Shown: positions 1-5,993 of the stretch, in pieces
How positions within the stretch are numbered: the first letter of the stretch is position 1
Layout: every line of letters begins with the position of its first letter
NCBI GenBank assembly: GCA_910586275.1
Contig: CAJUIM010000065.1
Span: 1-20,285, forward strand
Origin: an uncultured Lachnospiraceae bacterium
GTDB lineage: Bacteria; Bacillota; Clostridia; Lachnospirales; Lachnospiraceae
DNA: 20,285 bases
Direction: 5' to 3'
Made by a program: the position numbers and the translations under genes
The notes under the pieces: generated by a model
What the model was told of the DNA's origin: nothing
Database searches by the model: none
Seen by the model: only the letters and a program-made list of their open reading frames with translations

Positions 1-678
1 TTTTCCGATTCCATGTACAAAAACTACATTTTCGTTCTGCTTGAGAGCATAAAGTTTCTTACGCAGCTTCTTTACATGTTTCATCTTTACAGCATCCCCG
101 TAAACAATCTTTAGCTCATAAAGCTGTTCACACTCCGCAACAAAATCAGCAAGTTTTATCAGAAGCTTCGTCTGATTCTTTGTTACGGCTTTTTTCCAGA
201 CAAACGTATATTTATTTGCGCTGGCTTCAATTTTTGTACCATCTATGAAAATGGTTTCACCTGAAATCTCACCAAGATCAAAAAGTGTATTTGACATTTC
301 CGCAAGAATACGCTTGGAACATGGTGCAAAATGGATGCTTCGAAACCGTGCAAAGGTTGCATGGTCCGGAACCGGTGCACCTTCCAAAAGAAACATGAAA
401 TTGATATCTCTTTTACAGTTAAGCTCCATGGAACGGGAAGAATAATCCCCATTCATGTAAGAGTAAAGTACAATCTTCAGAAGAGTTCTCGGGGATACTG
501 AATTTATTCTTTCAGAAGCAGAATATAAGTCAGTCAAATCCATCGCCTCCACAAACTGACTCAGTAACCGCACAGAATCATCCTCCGGAATGATCGTTTC
601 AATATTTAGCGGAAGTTTTAATTGATATCCGCTCTGATTTAGACTATAATTTTTTTGTAAATTAATGTGTTTGGTCAT
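1..678 (-). CDS. IS1182-family transposase, N-terminal 226 residues (3' end outside window)
   Basis: The frame is open without a stop from the ATG at 678 to the window edge. The protein begins MTKHINLQKNYSLNQSG and continues with LKLPLNI, IPEDDSVRLL, LYSYMNGDYSSR, RDINFMFLLEG, PDHATFARFR and then FIDGTKIEASANKY. This order is the DUF772-type N-terminal domain followed by the start of the DDE catalytic domain of IS1182-family transposases; the Asp in FIDGTKIEA is the likely first acidic catalytic residue. The rest of the catalytic domain is beyond the edge, so whether the enzyme is intact is unknown. No frameshift is seen in the visible part. The neighbouring kinase remnant is consistent with insertion or deletion associated with this element. 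Confidence 0.9.
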   Translation of the reverse strand, partial: MTKHINLQKNYSLNQSGYQLKLPLNIETIIPEDDSVRLLSQFVEAMDLTDLYSASERINSVSPRTLLKIVLYSYMNGDYSSRSMELNCKRDINFMFLLEGAPVPDHATFARFRSIHFAPCSKRILAEMSNTLFDLGEISGETIFIDGTKIEASANKYTFVWKKAVTKNQTKLLIKLADFVAECEQLYELKIVYGDAVKMKHVKKLRKKLYALKQNENVVFVHGIGK

Positions 679-750
679 ACATTAATCTTACACCAGCTGC
701 CGGATTCTTTCGAGGTCTGGCAGTTATTTTTTTGCATAGGAAAGGAGCCG

Positions 751-770
751 CGCACTAATTACTTAGTGCG
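751..770. repeat. perfect palindrome at the IS1182 end
   Basis: CGCACTAA (751-758) and TTAGTGCG (763-770) form an 8-bp perfect stem with a TTAC loop. It lies in the non-coding end of the insertion sequence, next to CAGCCCC, and is probably part of the terminal structure rather than a host terminator, because no T-run follows on either strand. Confidence 0.55.
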
Positions 771-785
771 ACAGCCCCATTATTT

Positions 786-903
786 TTAATATGGAATTTT
801 TATAGTAATCTGTGTGCCCTTTGCTATATCAGAGTTTTCTAAAGTAAGCTGTCCGTTAAGCTGTTTGGTCATGCTGCTTGTAATATGCAGCCCCATCAAA
901 CAG
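786..903 (-). pseudogene. C-terminal remnant of a sensor histidine kinase (HATPase_c)
   Basis: Read on the minus strand, the frame ending at the TAA at 786-788 encodes about 38 residues: LMGLHITSSMTKQLNG, then QLTLENSDIAKGTQITIKIPY. The GLHI...LNG...GTQITI pattern matches the last part (G2 box and final strands) of histidine-kinase ATPase domains. No start codon or upstream kinase domains are present; it directly follows the DUF4180 gene. I infer that a kinase gene was deleted except for its tail, possibly together with the arrival of the IS element that begins about 5 bp beyond its stop. The family call rests on a short segment. Confidence 0.55.
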
Positions 904-910
904 GGCAAGG

Positions 911-1312
911 TTAGTGCCGATTCTCACTTTCCGAATGGCAGCCTTTCGTGAGGTCAGAGAGTTTATCAATAGCAAGGGAAATAGTAGGCTGAAAGAAAAT
1001 ATCATTTCCTTTGTTGCTTTCATACATAAAGTCTTTTAGCGGTTTGCTTGTGTATTCTGAAAAATCGCCGTATATTGCAAATCTTACACCATAATTTATA
1101 AACTTTTGCAGTATCTCACCTGCCAGACAAGTGCTTAAAATGAAGAAATCATCTGTAATAGCTTCTTTATTTATCGCAATATTTGTGCAGTCCGTTTCAT
1201 ATTTGACGGTCATAATCAAGTCTAAAGCAGACTGGACATTTGTAATCAGCAGATCATCGCTGCTCACAACGGCTATTTGTGTATTGTTTGTTCTTATAAT
1301 TTCTGTTTTCAT
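911..1312 (-). CDS. DUF4180 domain-containing protein
   Basis: A 133-residue soluble protein with the typical DUF4180 signatures: EIIRTNNTQIAVVSSDDLLI near the N-terminus, VQSALDLIMTVKYE, the NKEAITDDFFILSTCLAGEI core and FINYGVRFAIYGDFS followed by SKPLKDFMYESNKGNDIFF. The length is close to the family norm of about 120, with a slightly long tail after KLSDLTK that runs to the junction with the kinase remnant. The function of this family is not established. The gene starts 12 nt after the TetR stop on the same strand and has no strong ribosome-binding site, so it is probably the second gene of a tetR operon. Low G+C matches tetR and differs from the genes beyond 2100. Confidence 0.85.
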   Translation of the reverse strand: MKTEIIRTNNTQIAVVSSDDLLITNVQSALDLIMTVKYETDCTNIAINKEAITDDFFILSTCLAGEILQKFINYGVRFAIYGDFSEYTSKPLKDFMYESNKGNDIFFQPTISLAIDKLSDLTKGCHSESENRH

Positions 1313-1324
1313 TATCTATCTCTA

Positions 1325-2005
1325 TCAACTATTAGTTTTAAATTGTTTAACAACGGCTTTTGACTGCCGCTGCAAATGCCATAGGCTGACTTTTGCTTTC
1401 ACCCTTTTGCATTTTTGCCCCTCCTGTGATTCATACAAACTGTCAATCAAATGATCAATCATAAAATCAAAGGTTTCCATATGATTTCTTGGAAGAATGT
1501 CTTTATTTTTGATGTTCATAATTAAAGAATAAATAATTGACATTGCCAAATCCACATCAACCTTAAATTTCAAATGCGGTTGGCTTAAAAAAAGCTGCTG
1601 ACTCATATAGTTGGATTCCTGAATTTTTTTTGCCTGTTCCTCCGATAACTTGTTTATCAAAATTGTAAAATCCGTACTGGCTGCATCGTACAGAAAATTG
1701 TTTTTATCGTATTCCCGATAAATGAACTTTAGGGCTTTTGCGACACCATATTTATCCTGGTGTTCTTCCATCATTTTAGAAGCCGCATTGCAGATTTGTT
1801 CTTGCACAGAGCATAGCACATCACAAAAGAGAGCTTCTTTTGATTCAAAAAAAAGATAAAATGCCCCCTTAGAAATGCCGACCTGACTGCAAAGATCATC
1901 CACACTCGTTTTCTTATAGCCGTACTGTGTCCAGTTTTGCTTACAGGCTTCCCGCAAACTTCTTCGGATATTTTCTTTTTCTCGTTCTGTAAAACTTCTT
2001 GGCAA
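1325..2005 (-). CDS. TetR/AcrR-family transcriptional regulator
   Basis: The protein has the TetR N-terminal helix-turn-helix (RRSLREACKQNWTQYGYKKT, VDDLCSQVGISKGAFYLFFESKEALF) followed by an all-helical ligand domain. It most likely represses its own promoter and the downstream DUF4180 gene. Start choice: an ATG at 2011 is separated by only one base from the AGGAGG sequence, too close for initiation. The TTG three codons in (2003-2005) is spaced 7 nt from the same AGGAGG, so I use it (226 residues); with the ATG it would be 228. A consensus-like promoter and an operator-like palindrome lie just upstream. The Lys/Arg-rich last 25 residues extend beyond the usual TetR end. The effector is unknown. 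Confidence 0.88.
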   Translation of the reverse strand: MPRSFTEREKENIRRSLREACKQNWTQYGYKKTSVDDLCSQVGISKGAFYLFFESKEALFCDVLCSVQEQICNAASKMMEEHQDKYGVAKALKFIYREYDKNNFLYDAASTDFTILINKLSEEQAKKIQESNYMSQQLFLSQPHLKFKVDVDLAMSIIYSLIMNIKNKDILPRNHMETFDFMIDHLIDSLYESQEGQKCKRVKAKVSLWHLQRQSKAVVKQFKTNS

Positions 2006-2022
2006 TATCATTCCTCCTTTCT

Positions 2023-2048
2023 ATGACTTAAAATACTATTTTAGTCAT
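2023..2048. promoter_or_regulatory. candidate TetR operator (palindrome ATGACT...AGTCAT)
   Basis: On the minus strand ATGACTAAAAT and ATTTTAAGTCAT flank a 3-nt centre; the halves match with one extra base in one arm. The site sits at and just after the expected transcription start of tetR, where a repressor would block initiation. Further AGTC/GACT half-sites lie at 2059-2078, inside the promoter spacer. Confidence 0.55.
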
Positions 2049-2052
2049 AAAC

Positions 2053-2081
2053 ATAATACGACTTATATAAGAAAAAGTCAA
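2053..2081 (-). promoter_or_regulatory. sigma-A type promoter of tetR-DUF4180
   Basis: The minus strand has TTGACT (2076-2081), a 17-nt spacer and TATTAT (2053-2058), each hexamer matching consensus at five of six positions. It points at tetR, with the predicted start about 2046, inside the palindrome. Confidence 0.7.
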
Positions 2082-2109
2082 GACTATTTTTAGAATACAT
2101 TAAATTGTG

Positions 2110-2147
2110 GCGCACATCTGCCGGAAGGCAATTTTCAAATACGTTCT
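2110..2147 (-). repeat. dispersed intergenic repeat, copy A
   Basis: On the minus strand this reads AGAACGTATTTGAAAATTGC followed by CTTCCGGCAGATGTGCGC. It resembles the repeats at 13539-13597 (GAGCGTGTCTGAAAATTGC) and 19935-20005 (GAGCGTGCTTGAAAATTC). It is the most diverged of the copies. Confidence 0.5.
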
Positions 2148-2308
2148 AGCGGGGCAGGCTGGCGGCGATGTCATTTCGGGTGCGGAGGACAAATTGCGTA
2201 TTATGCAGCTGTTTGGATCCGGCATAAATGAATATGATATTGCGTTTCTGCCGGATAAGAGGGATATGGCAGAAGAACGAAAGATGGACAAGCTTCAGTC
2301 ACGCAATG
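2148..2308. other. 161-bp intergenic stretch without a recognised gene
   Basis: This lies between the TetR promoter region with repeat copy A and the 3' end of the AraC gene. A plus-strand frame is open through it but runs into the AraC gene antisense, has no ribosome-binding site and no recognisable motif. I see no clear terminator for the AraC gene here. Confidence 0.4.
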
Positions 2309-3178
2309 TCATTCACATTTCAGTTTTTTTCGGTAGGCGGTGGCACTCTGGCCATAGTAACGGCGGAAAGAGGCGGAGAAGTGCTCCACACAGGAGTAAC
2401 CGGTATTTTCCGCAATCTGGGTAACGGACATTTGAGGGTTTTGCAGCAGGATGGAGGCGGCAGACATGCGTGCCTCTGTTTTTTTCTGCAGGAAAGTCTT
2501 TCCGTAGTGTGTCTGCAGGAGCCGTTCCGTCTGCCGGATTCCTAGGCCTAGGCGGGAGGCCAGTATATCCAAGGTCAATGTCCGGTATTCGTAAAGGAAA
2601 CATTCTTCGATAATCAGATATTTATTGTCAATTAAGTTGGGAACATTGACAGAAGCATTCACTTCTGTTTTCTCTTCATAATTTCTTGCCAGCTTTACAA
2701 TCAGCTGTTTGAGCAGGATTTCGGCTTGTATGGAATAGCCCGTATAGCGGTGCTCCAGTTCGAAAAAAAGCTGCTTCATTAACGTATGGATATCCTGTCT
2801 GTCCTGTCCGAACCAAAAATCCGTCTGGCGGAACTGCCGGACCAATTTTTTTTCTTCCATGGGGGCGGCGGGGGAGGAACTGCGGCCTATTTTTAAGTAA
2901 ATGCAGTATTCACCCATAGGGTCTTCCCGGTCGGGAATCTGGTCATGCTCAATAAAAGGGCCTGTGACAAAAAGGGTGTTCGGGACGATGCGGTAAGTCG
3001 TGCCGCTTATAGTGGCTGTGCCGCAGCCAAAGGGGATGTAATGGATTTCGTAGCTGTTTTTGCTGTGGCTGTGGCGGGGGATGGAACGTTCGAAACGTTC
3101 CAAGACGATATTGGAAACATGAAAATCATATTCGCCAAGGGAAAAGTGCAGGTCATAATGGTCAAATCGCGTCTGCAT
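2309..3178 (-). CDS. AraC-family transcriptional regulator 1
   Basis: A 289-residue protein with an N-terminal cupin-like sensing domain (FERSIPRHSHSKNSYEIHYI, then PNTLFVTGPFIEHDQI) and a C-terminal pair of helix-turn-helix motifs (LTLDILASRLGLGIRQTERLL and MSVTQIAENTGYSCVEHFSASF). The start at 3178 is chosen because AAGGAG lies 7 nt before it; an in-frame ATG at 3205 would place this site inside the gene. It is transcribed away from the Zn-dehydrogenase / aldo-keto reductase operon and is the obvious candidate for its regulator (inference from position). Its start codon lies within a small upstream ORF (3162-3266), so translation of the two is probably coupled. The inducer is not deducible. 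Confidence 0.9.
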   Translation of the reverse strand: MQTRFDHYDLHFSLGEYDFHVSNIVLERFERSIPRHSHSKNSYEIHYIPFGCGTATISGTTYRIVPNTLFVTGPFIEHDQIPDREDPMGEYCIYLKIGRSSSPAAPMEEKKLVRQFRQTDFWFGQDRQDIHTLMKQLFFELEHRYTGYSIQAEILLKQLIVKLARNYEEKTEVNASVNVPNLIDNKYLIIEECFLYEYRTLTLDILASRLGLGIRQTERLLQTHYGKTFLQKKTEARMSAASILLQNPQMSVTQIAENTGYSCVEHFSASFRRYYGQSATAYRKKLKCE

Positions 3179-3266
3179 AAATGTCTCCTTTCTTCCCGCA
3201 GTCAACGAGCGGACGGATATGCCGGATCATGCCATGCATTTCCTGCATATAGTGATAATGATGCAT
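3162..3266 (-). CDS. 34-residue His-rich leader peptide overlapping the AraC start
   Basis: The minus strand has GGAGG (3273-3277), a 6-nt spacer and ATG at 3266, giving an ideal initiation site. The peptide begins MHHYHYMQEMHG and has five His and four Met in its first 16 residues, ending KKGDIYADAI. Its stop codon lies 17 nt inside the AraC coding sequence in another frame, so ribosomes translating it cover the AraC ribosome-binding site. I infer a translated leader controlling AraC expression or a small metal-binding peptide; there is no recognised family. A GCCGCC/GGCGGC hairpin sits just upstream of its GGAGG. Confidence 0.5.
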   Translation of the reverse strand: MHHYHYMQEMHGMIRHIRPLVDCGKKGDIYADAI

Positions 3267-3279
3267 ATTAATCCTCCAT

Positions 3280-3480
3280 GCCGCCCTCGGCGGCTCAAGC
3301 AGAAAAGAAAAACGCAGCTTTTGCATTTTTCCTTTGCGAAACTTAGCGTGGGAGATCTGCGCCAAATAAAGGGCGCATAGCGGGCTATGCAACCTGAATT
3401 CGGCGCGGATCTTCGAAAAACGCCGGTTGACCGACGGCAACGCGGCAGATGGAGATTCAGGCCAGTCGCTTAGCGAAATA
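3280..3480 (-). other. structured leader / probable dispersed repeat upstream of AraC 1
   Basis: This 200-bp stretch has strong folding potential. An 11-bp helix (3353-3363 with 3402-3412, one wobble pair) encloses a perfect GCATAG-CGGG-CTATGC hairpin (3375-3390) and a GCGCC/GGGCGC element (3359-3376). A GCCGCC-CTC-GGCGGC hairpin follows near 3280-3296. It would lie in the 5' untranslated region of the AraC transcript if the promoter near 3506-3534 is real. The minus-strand frame is open through much of it, but lacks a start signal and looks like low-complexity repeat translation, not a protein. Confidence 0.45.
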
Positions 3481-3485
3481 TAAAA

Positions 3486-3552
3486 CGTGTCAATGCGTTG
3501 ATTTTAATATACTTTTGCTTTGGGCAAATAGCAATAAATATTCGCTGACACG
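3486..3552. promoter_or_regulatory. inverted repeat CGTGTCA...TGACACG, candidate operator
   Basis: CGTGTCA (3486-3492) and TGACACG (3546-3552) are perfect inverted copies 53 bp apart, flanking the minus-strand promoter and lying upstream of the plus-strand one. A further TGTCA occurs near 3571. The arrangement suits a regulator of the divergent pair, such as the adjacent AraC protein (inference). Confidence 0.35.
3506..3534 (-). promoter_or_regulatory. putative promoter for leader peptide and AraC 1
   Basis: The minus strand has TTGCTA (3529-3534), a 17-nt spacer and TATATT (3506-3511), in the only A+T-rich part of the divergent intergenic region. This would give a leader of about 230 nt before the small ORF. 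Confidence 0.4.
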
Positions 3553-3585
3553 ACATAAATATGTTAAAAATGTCAAAGGAAACTC

Positions 3586-3615
3586 TTACCAATGGAGACA
3601 GGCCGATTCTATAAT
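3586..3615 (+). promoter_or_regulatory. putative promoter of the Zn-dehydrogenase / aldo-keto reductase operon
   Basis: TTACCA (3586-3591), an 18-nt spacer and a perfect TATAAT (3610-3615). The weak -35 hexamer fits an activator-dependent promoter. Transcription from about 3622 would produce a ~190-nt leader carrying the hairpins described at 3642-3812. Confidence 0.55.
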
Positions 3616-3641
3616 ATAAACATAGGTTCAAAGAGGCCGTA

Positions 3642-3812
3642 CCGATTGCGGAATCGGAAAACAGCAGCCGAGTGGGAGGCTGCGGTACTGGAAAACAGCA
3701 GCCGAGCGGGAAGTTGCCACAGAACAGTGCCGGACCGATTATTCGGTCAGGAATTGTTCTGTCGGTGGGGGAACTGAGCGGGAGGCTGCGGTACTGGAAT
3801 AGGAGGAAGAAT
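3642..3812 (+). ncRNA. structured 5' leader of the Zn-dehydrogenase gene (candidate cis-regulatory RNA)
   Basis: Seen in sequence: a CCGATT-GCGG-AATCGG hairpin (3642-3657), then a small GCAGCC/GGCTGC hairpin (3664-3684), then the main element. In the main element GCAGCC (3698-3703) pairs with GGCTGC (3784-3789), CAGAACA (3720-3726) with TGTTCTG (3755-3761), and GACCGA with TCGGTC (3733-3748, TTAT loop). The stretch from 3690 to the start codon is homologous to 12012-12127 upstream of the binding-protein gene, with a compensatory change in the outer helix. It ends in a GGAGG site. Role as a riboswitch or protein-binding leader is inference; it matches no known riboswitch consensus I can recall. 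Confidence 0.5.
3656..3799 (+). repeat. direct repeats within the dehydrogenase leader
   Basis: GGAAAACAGCAGCCGAG occurs at 3656-3672 and 3690-3706, and GGGAGGCTGCGGTACTGGAA occurs at 3674-3693 and 3780-3799 (perfect, 106 bp apart). The first copy looks like a duplication of the main leader element from which the inner hairpin has been lost, joining the two halves of the outer helix. Confidence 0.75.
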
Positions 3813-4865
3813 ATGGGAAAAATGATGGGGGCAATTCTGCCCGGAAACAGCACAGTGGAACTGAAGGAATTTGACATCCCGAAGCCGGGGCATGGGCAAG
3901 TGCTTGTGCAGACAAAGGCGACGACCATATGCGGGAGCGACATCCGGTGCATTTACCGGGAGCATGTTGGGAAAGGGCCGGAAGGATACATTCCGGGCAT
4001 GATTGCAGGGCATGAGCCTTGCGGTGTGATTGTGGAAGAGGGGGAAGGACTGAAACGTTTCAAGAAAGGCGACAGGGTGATTGTATACCATATATCGGGC
4101 TGCGGCGTATGTAACGACTGCAGAAGGGGATATTACATTTCCTGCAGCAGCGAGCATAGGCAGGCATACGGATGGCAGAGAAACGGTGGCATGGCTCCTT
4201 ACATACTGGCGGAGGAAAAAGATTTAATTGCCCTTCCCGACGAATTGACTTATAAAGACGGCGCACAGGTAGCCTGTGGGTTCGGCACGGTCTATGAGGC
4301 GATTGAGAAAATCGGTGTCTGCGGGAATGACGCAGTGCTGGTAACAGGCCTTGGCCCGGTGGGTTTGGCGGCATTGATGCTTGCTAAGTGCATGGGCGCG
4401 AATAAACTGATCGGTGTGGAGATGAATGATTACCGGATTGATTTGGCAAAGAAGCTTGGACTTGCAGACCATGTATTCAAACCGGGCGAAGACACGCTTG
4501 ACCAAATTCTTGCGGTAACGGGCGGCAAAGGAGTAGAGAGAGCCATAGATGCCAGTGCCAACGATGCGGGCAGGCAGCTGGCCATCCGTGCAACGAGGGA
4601 GTGGGGAAAAATTGCATTTGTAGGAGAAGGCGGCACTTGCAATTTCAATCCCAGCCCGGATATTATCCATGGGCAGAAGACAATTTACGGTTCCTGGGTA
4701 ACGTCATTATGGAGAATGGAGGAACTGGTAGAGCGTCTGGTAAGATGGGATATCCATCCGGAAGATTTAGTCACTCATGAATTTCCGTTGGAAAAGGCGG
4801 ATGAAGCCTATGCTCTGATGGCAGGCGGGCAGTGCGGTAAGGTTGCGGTAACATTTGGCGAGTAA
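3813..4865 (+). CDS. zinc-dependent medium-chain alcohol/polyol dehydrogenase
   Basis: A 350-residue MDR-family dehydrogenase. Catalytic zinc ligands are likely Cys40 (TTICGSDIR), His67-Glu68 (AGHEPCG) and possibly Cys155; a structural zinc site is formed by Cys97, Cys100, Cys103 and Cys111 (SGCGVCNDC...C). The NAD(P)-binding Rossmann motif is GLGPVG at 179-184. The start at 3813 follows AGGAGG by 7 nt; upstream in-frame codons belong to the structured leader. It is the first gene of a two-gene operon with an aldo-keto reductase and is divergent from AraC 1. Family members oxidise or reduce sugars, polyols, threonine or small alcohols. In this fucose context, lactaldehyde/1,2-propanediol or a sugar dehydrogenase role is possible but unproven. 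Confidence 0.9.
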   Translation: MGKMMGAILPGNSTVELKEFDIPKPGHGQVLVQTKATTICGSDIRCIYREHVGKGPEGYIPGMIAGHEPCGVIVEEGEGLKRFKKGDRVIVYHISGCGVCNDCRRGYYISCSSEHRQAYGWQRNGGMAPYILAEEKDLIALPDELTYKDGAQVACGFGTVYEAIEKIGVCGNDAVLVTGLGPVGLAALMLAKCMGANKLIGVEMNDYRIDLAKKLGLADHVFKPGEDTLDQILAVTGGKGVERAIDASANDAGRQLAIRATREWGKIAFVGEGGTCNFNPSPDIIHGQKTIYGSWVTSLWRMEELVERLVRWDIHPEDLVTHEFPLEKADEAYALMAGGQCGKVAVTFGE

Positions 4866-4885
4866 GAAGCGGGGAGGAAAAGGGA

Positions 4886-5896
4886 ATGGATAACAGGATA
4901 AATCCTGCGGATGTCCCGAAGAGGAAACTGTATACGGGAGAAGAAATCCCGGCAGTGGGATTGGGAACTTTCGGTTCCGATAAATATTCGCCGGAACAGG
5001 TAAGCGAGGCCGTATATGGGGCAATCCGCAGCGGTTACCGGCTGATTGACTGTGCTTCGGTCTATCAGAACGAAGACAGAATCGGAGAAGTAATAAAAAA
5101 GGTACTGACAGAAACGGACATAAAAAGGGAAGAATTGTTTATTACATCCAAAGTCTGGAATGACATGCACAGGGAGGTAGGCCGTTCCTGTGAAAAGAGC
5201 TTAAAAGATCTGCAGTTGGATACAATTGATTTATACTTTGTGCATTGGCCATTCCCGAATTATCATGCGCCGGGCTGCAGCGGAGATTCCAGAAATCCGG
5301 ATTCCAAACCGTTTTCCGTGGAGGAATTTATGGATACATGGAGACAGTGTGAGGAATTGGCGGATAAGGGTTTGATTCGCCATATCGGGATGTCCAATAT
5401 GACGATTCCCAAGCTGGAGGCAGTGCTGCCTCTGTGCAGAATAAAGCCGGCAGCCCTTGAGATGGAATGCCATCCCGGCTTTCAGCAGCCGGAACTGTTT
5501 GATTATGCGCTGGCGCATGGGATACAGCCCATCGGGTATTGTCCCATCGGTTCTCCTTCCAGGCCGGAACGGGACAGGACGGCGGAGGATGTGGCAGATA
5601 CCCAGATGCAGGAAATTGTGGAAATCGCGGCGGCACACAATGTGCATCCGGCTATTGTGTGCCTGAAATGGGCAGTGCAGAGAGGGCAGATACCCATCCC
5701 GTTTTCCGTAAAAGAGGCACAGTATATCAGTAATCTGAGATGCGCTACGGAAGACCCTCTGACACCGGAGGAAATGGAAAGAATCCGGAAGGCGGACAAA
5801 GGCTGCCGGCTCATTAAAGGGCAGGTATTTTTGTGGCAGGGTGCTTCCGGATGGGAAGACCTGTGGGATCTGGACGGGAGCATAGCAGGAGTATAG
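4886..5896 (+). CDS. aldo/keto reductase
   Basis: A 336-residue (beta/alpha)8 NAD(P)H-dependent oxidoreductase. The catalytic tetrad is visible: Asp55 and Tyr60 (RLIDCASVYQNE), Lys89 (FITSKVWN) and His120 (DLYFVHWP). The C-terminal nucleotide-binding segment includes IPIPFSVK, where most relatives have IPKS-type residues, so cofactor preference may differ. It starts 20 nt after the dehydrogenase with a GGAGG site 8 nt before the ATG, so the two are cotranscribed. A joint oxidoreductase step, for example interconversion of an aldose or lactaldehyde with its alcohol, is an inference from the pairing and from the nearby fucose genes. Transcription ends at the hairpin at 5938-5986. Confidence 0.9.
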   Translation: MDNRINPADVPKRKLYTGEEIPAVGLGTFGSDKYSPEQVSEAVYGAIRSGYRLIDCASVYQNEDRIGEVIKKVLTETDIKREELFITSKVWNDMHREVGRSCEKSLKDLQLDTIDLYFVHWPFPNYHAPGCSGDSRNPDSKPFSVEEFMDTWRQCEELADKGLIRHIGMSNMTIPKLEAVLPLCRIKPAALEMECHPGFQQPELFDYALAHGIQPIGYCPIGSPSRPERDRTAEDVADTQMQEIVEIAAAHNVHPAIVCLKWAVQRGQIPIPFSVKEAQYISNLRCATEDPLTPEEMERIRKADKGCRLIKGQVFLWQGASGWEDLWDLDGSIAGV

Positions 5897-5937
5897 GAAA
5901 ACCGGAAAAGGACTCGGATGCGCTTTCGCTCTGCAGC

Positions 5938-5986
5938 AAACGCCGGCACTAAGGCATTAAAACACAGTGCCTTAGTGCCGGCGTTT
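5938..5986. terminator. bidirectional intrinsic terminator between convergent genes
   Basis: A perfect 19-bp inverted repeat: AAACGCCGGCACTAAGGCA (5938-5956) and its complement (5968-5986), with an 11-nt A-rich loop. The stem ends in AAA/TTT on both strands. It lies between the aldo-keto reductase stop and the stop of the minus-strand desulfidase gene, so it can serve both. Confidence 0.85.
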
Positions 5987-5993
5987 CACGCGG

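Larger units (their letters stand above)
1..782 (-). mobile_element. IS1182-family insertion sequence, partial (runs off left edge)
   Basis: The element contains the transposase described below and a ~100-bp non-coding end. Upstream of the transposase start there is a short hairpin (CTGCC/GGCAG around 698-724) and a perfect palindrome, CGCACTAA-TTAC-TTAGTGCG at 751-770, followed by CAGCCCC at 771-777. I take about 777-782 as the element's end because the reading frame of a kinase remnant begins immediately beyond it. The exact terminal inverted repeat and any target duplication cannot be confirmed, since the other end lies outside the window. Confidence 0.7.

Noticed and set aside
3162..3510. 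Long open minus-strand frame across the AraC 1 leader as a protein gene
   Set aside because: Only the last 34 codons have a proper start and ribosome-binding site; the upstream part is strongly folded and has no start signal.
3672..3812. In-frame upstream extension of the Zn-dehydrogenase
   Set aside because: The extension lies in the repeated, folded leader and has no ribosome-binding site; the ATG at 3813 has AGGAGG at good spacing and begins the family's normal N-terminus.
4047..4060. cre-like palindrome TGAAACGTTTCA
   Set aside because: It lies well inside the dehydrogenase coding sequence, is explained by codons, and lacks the exact CcpA consensus spacing; too weak as an operator call.
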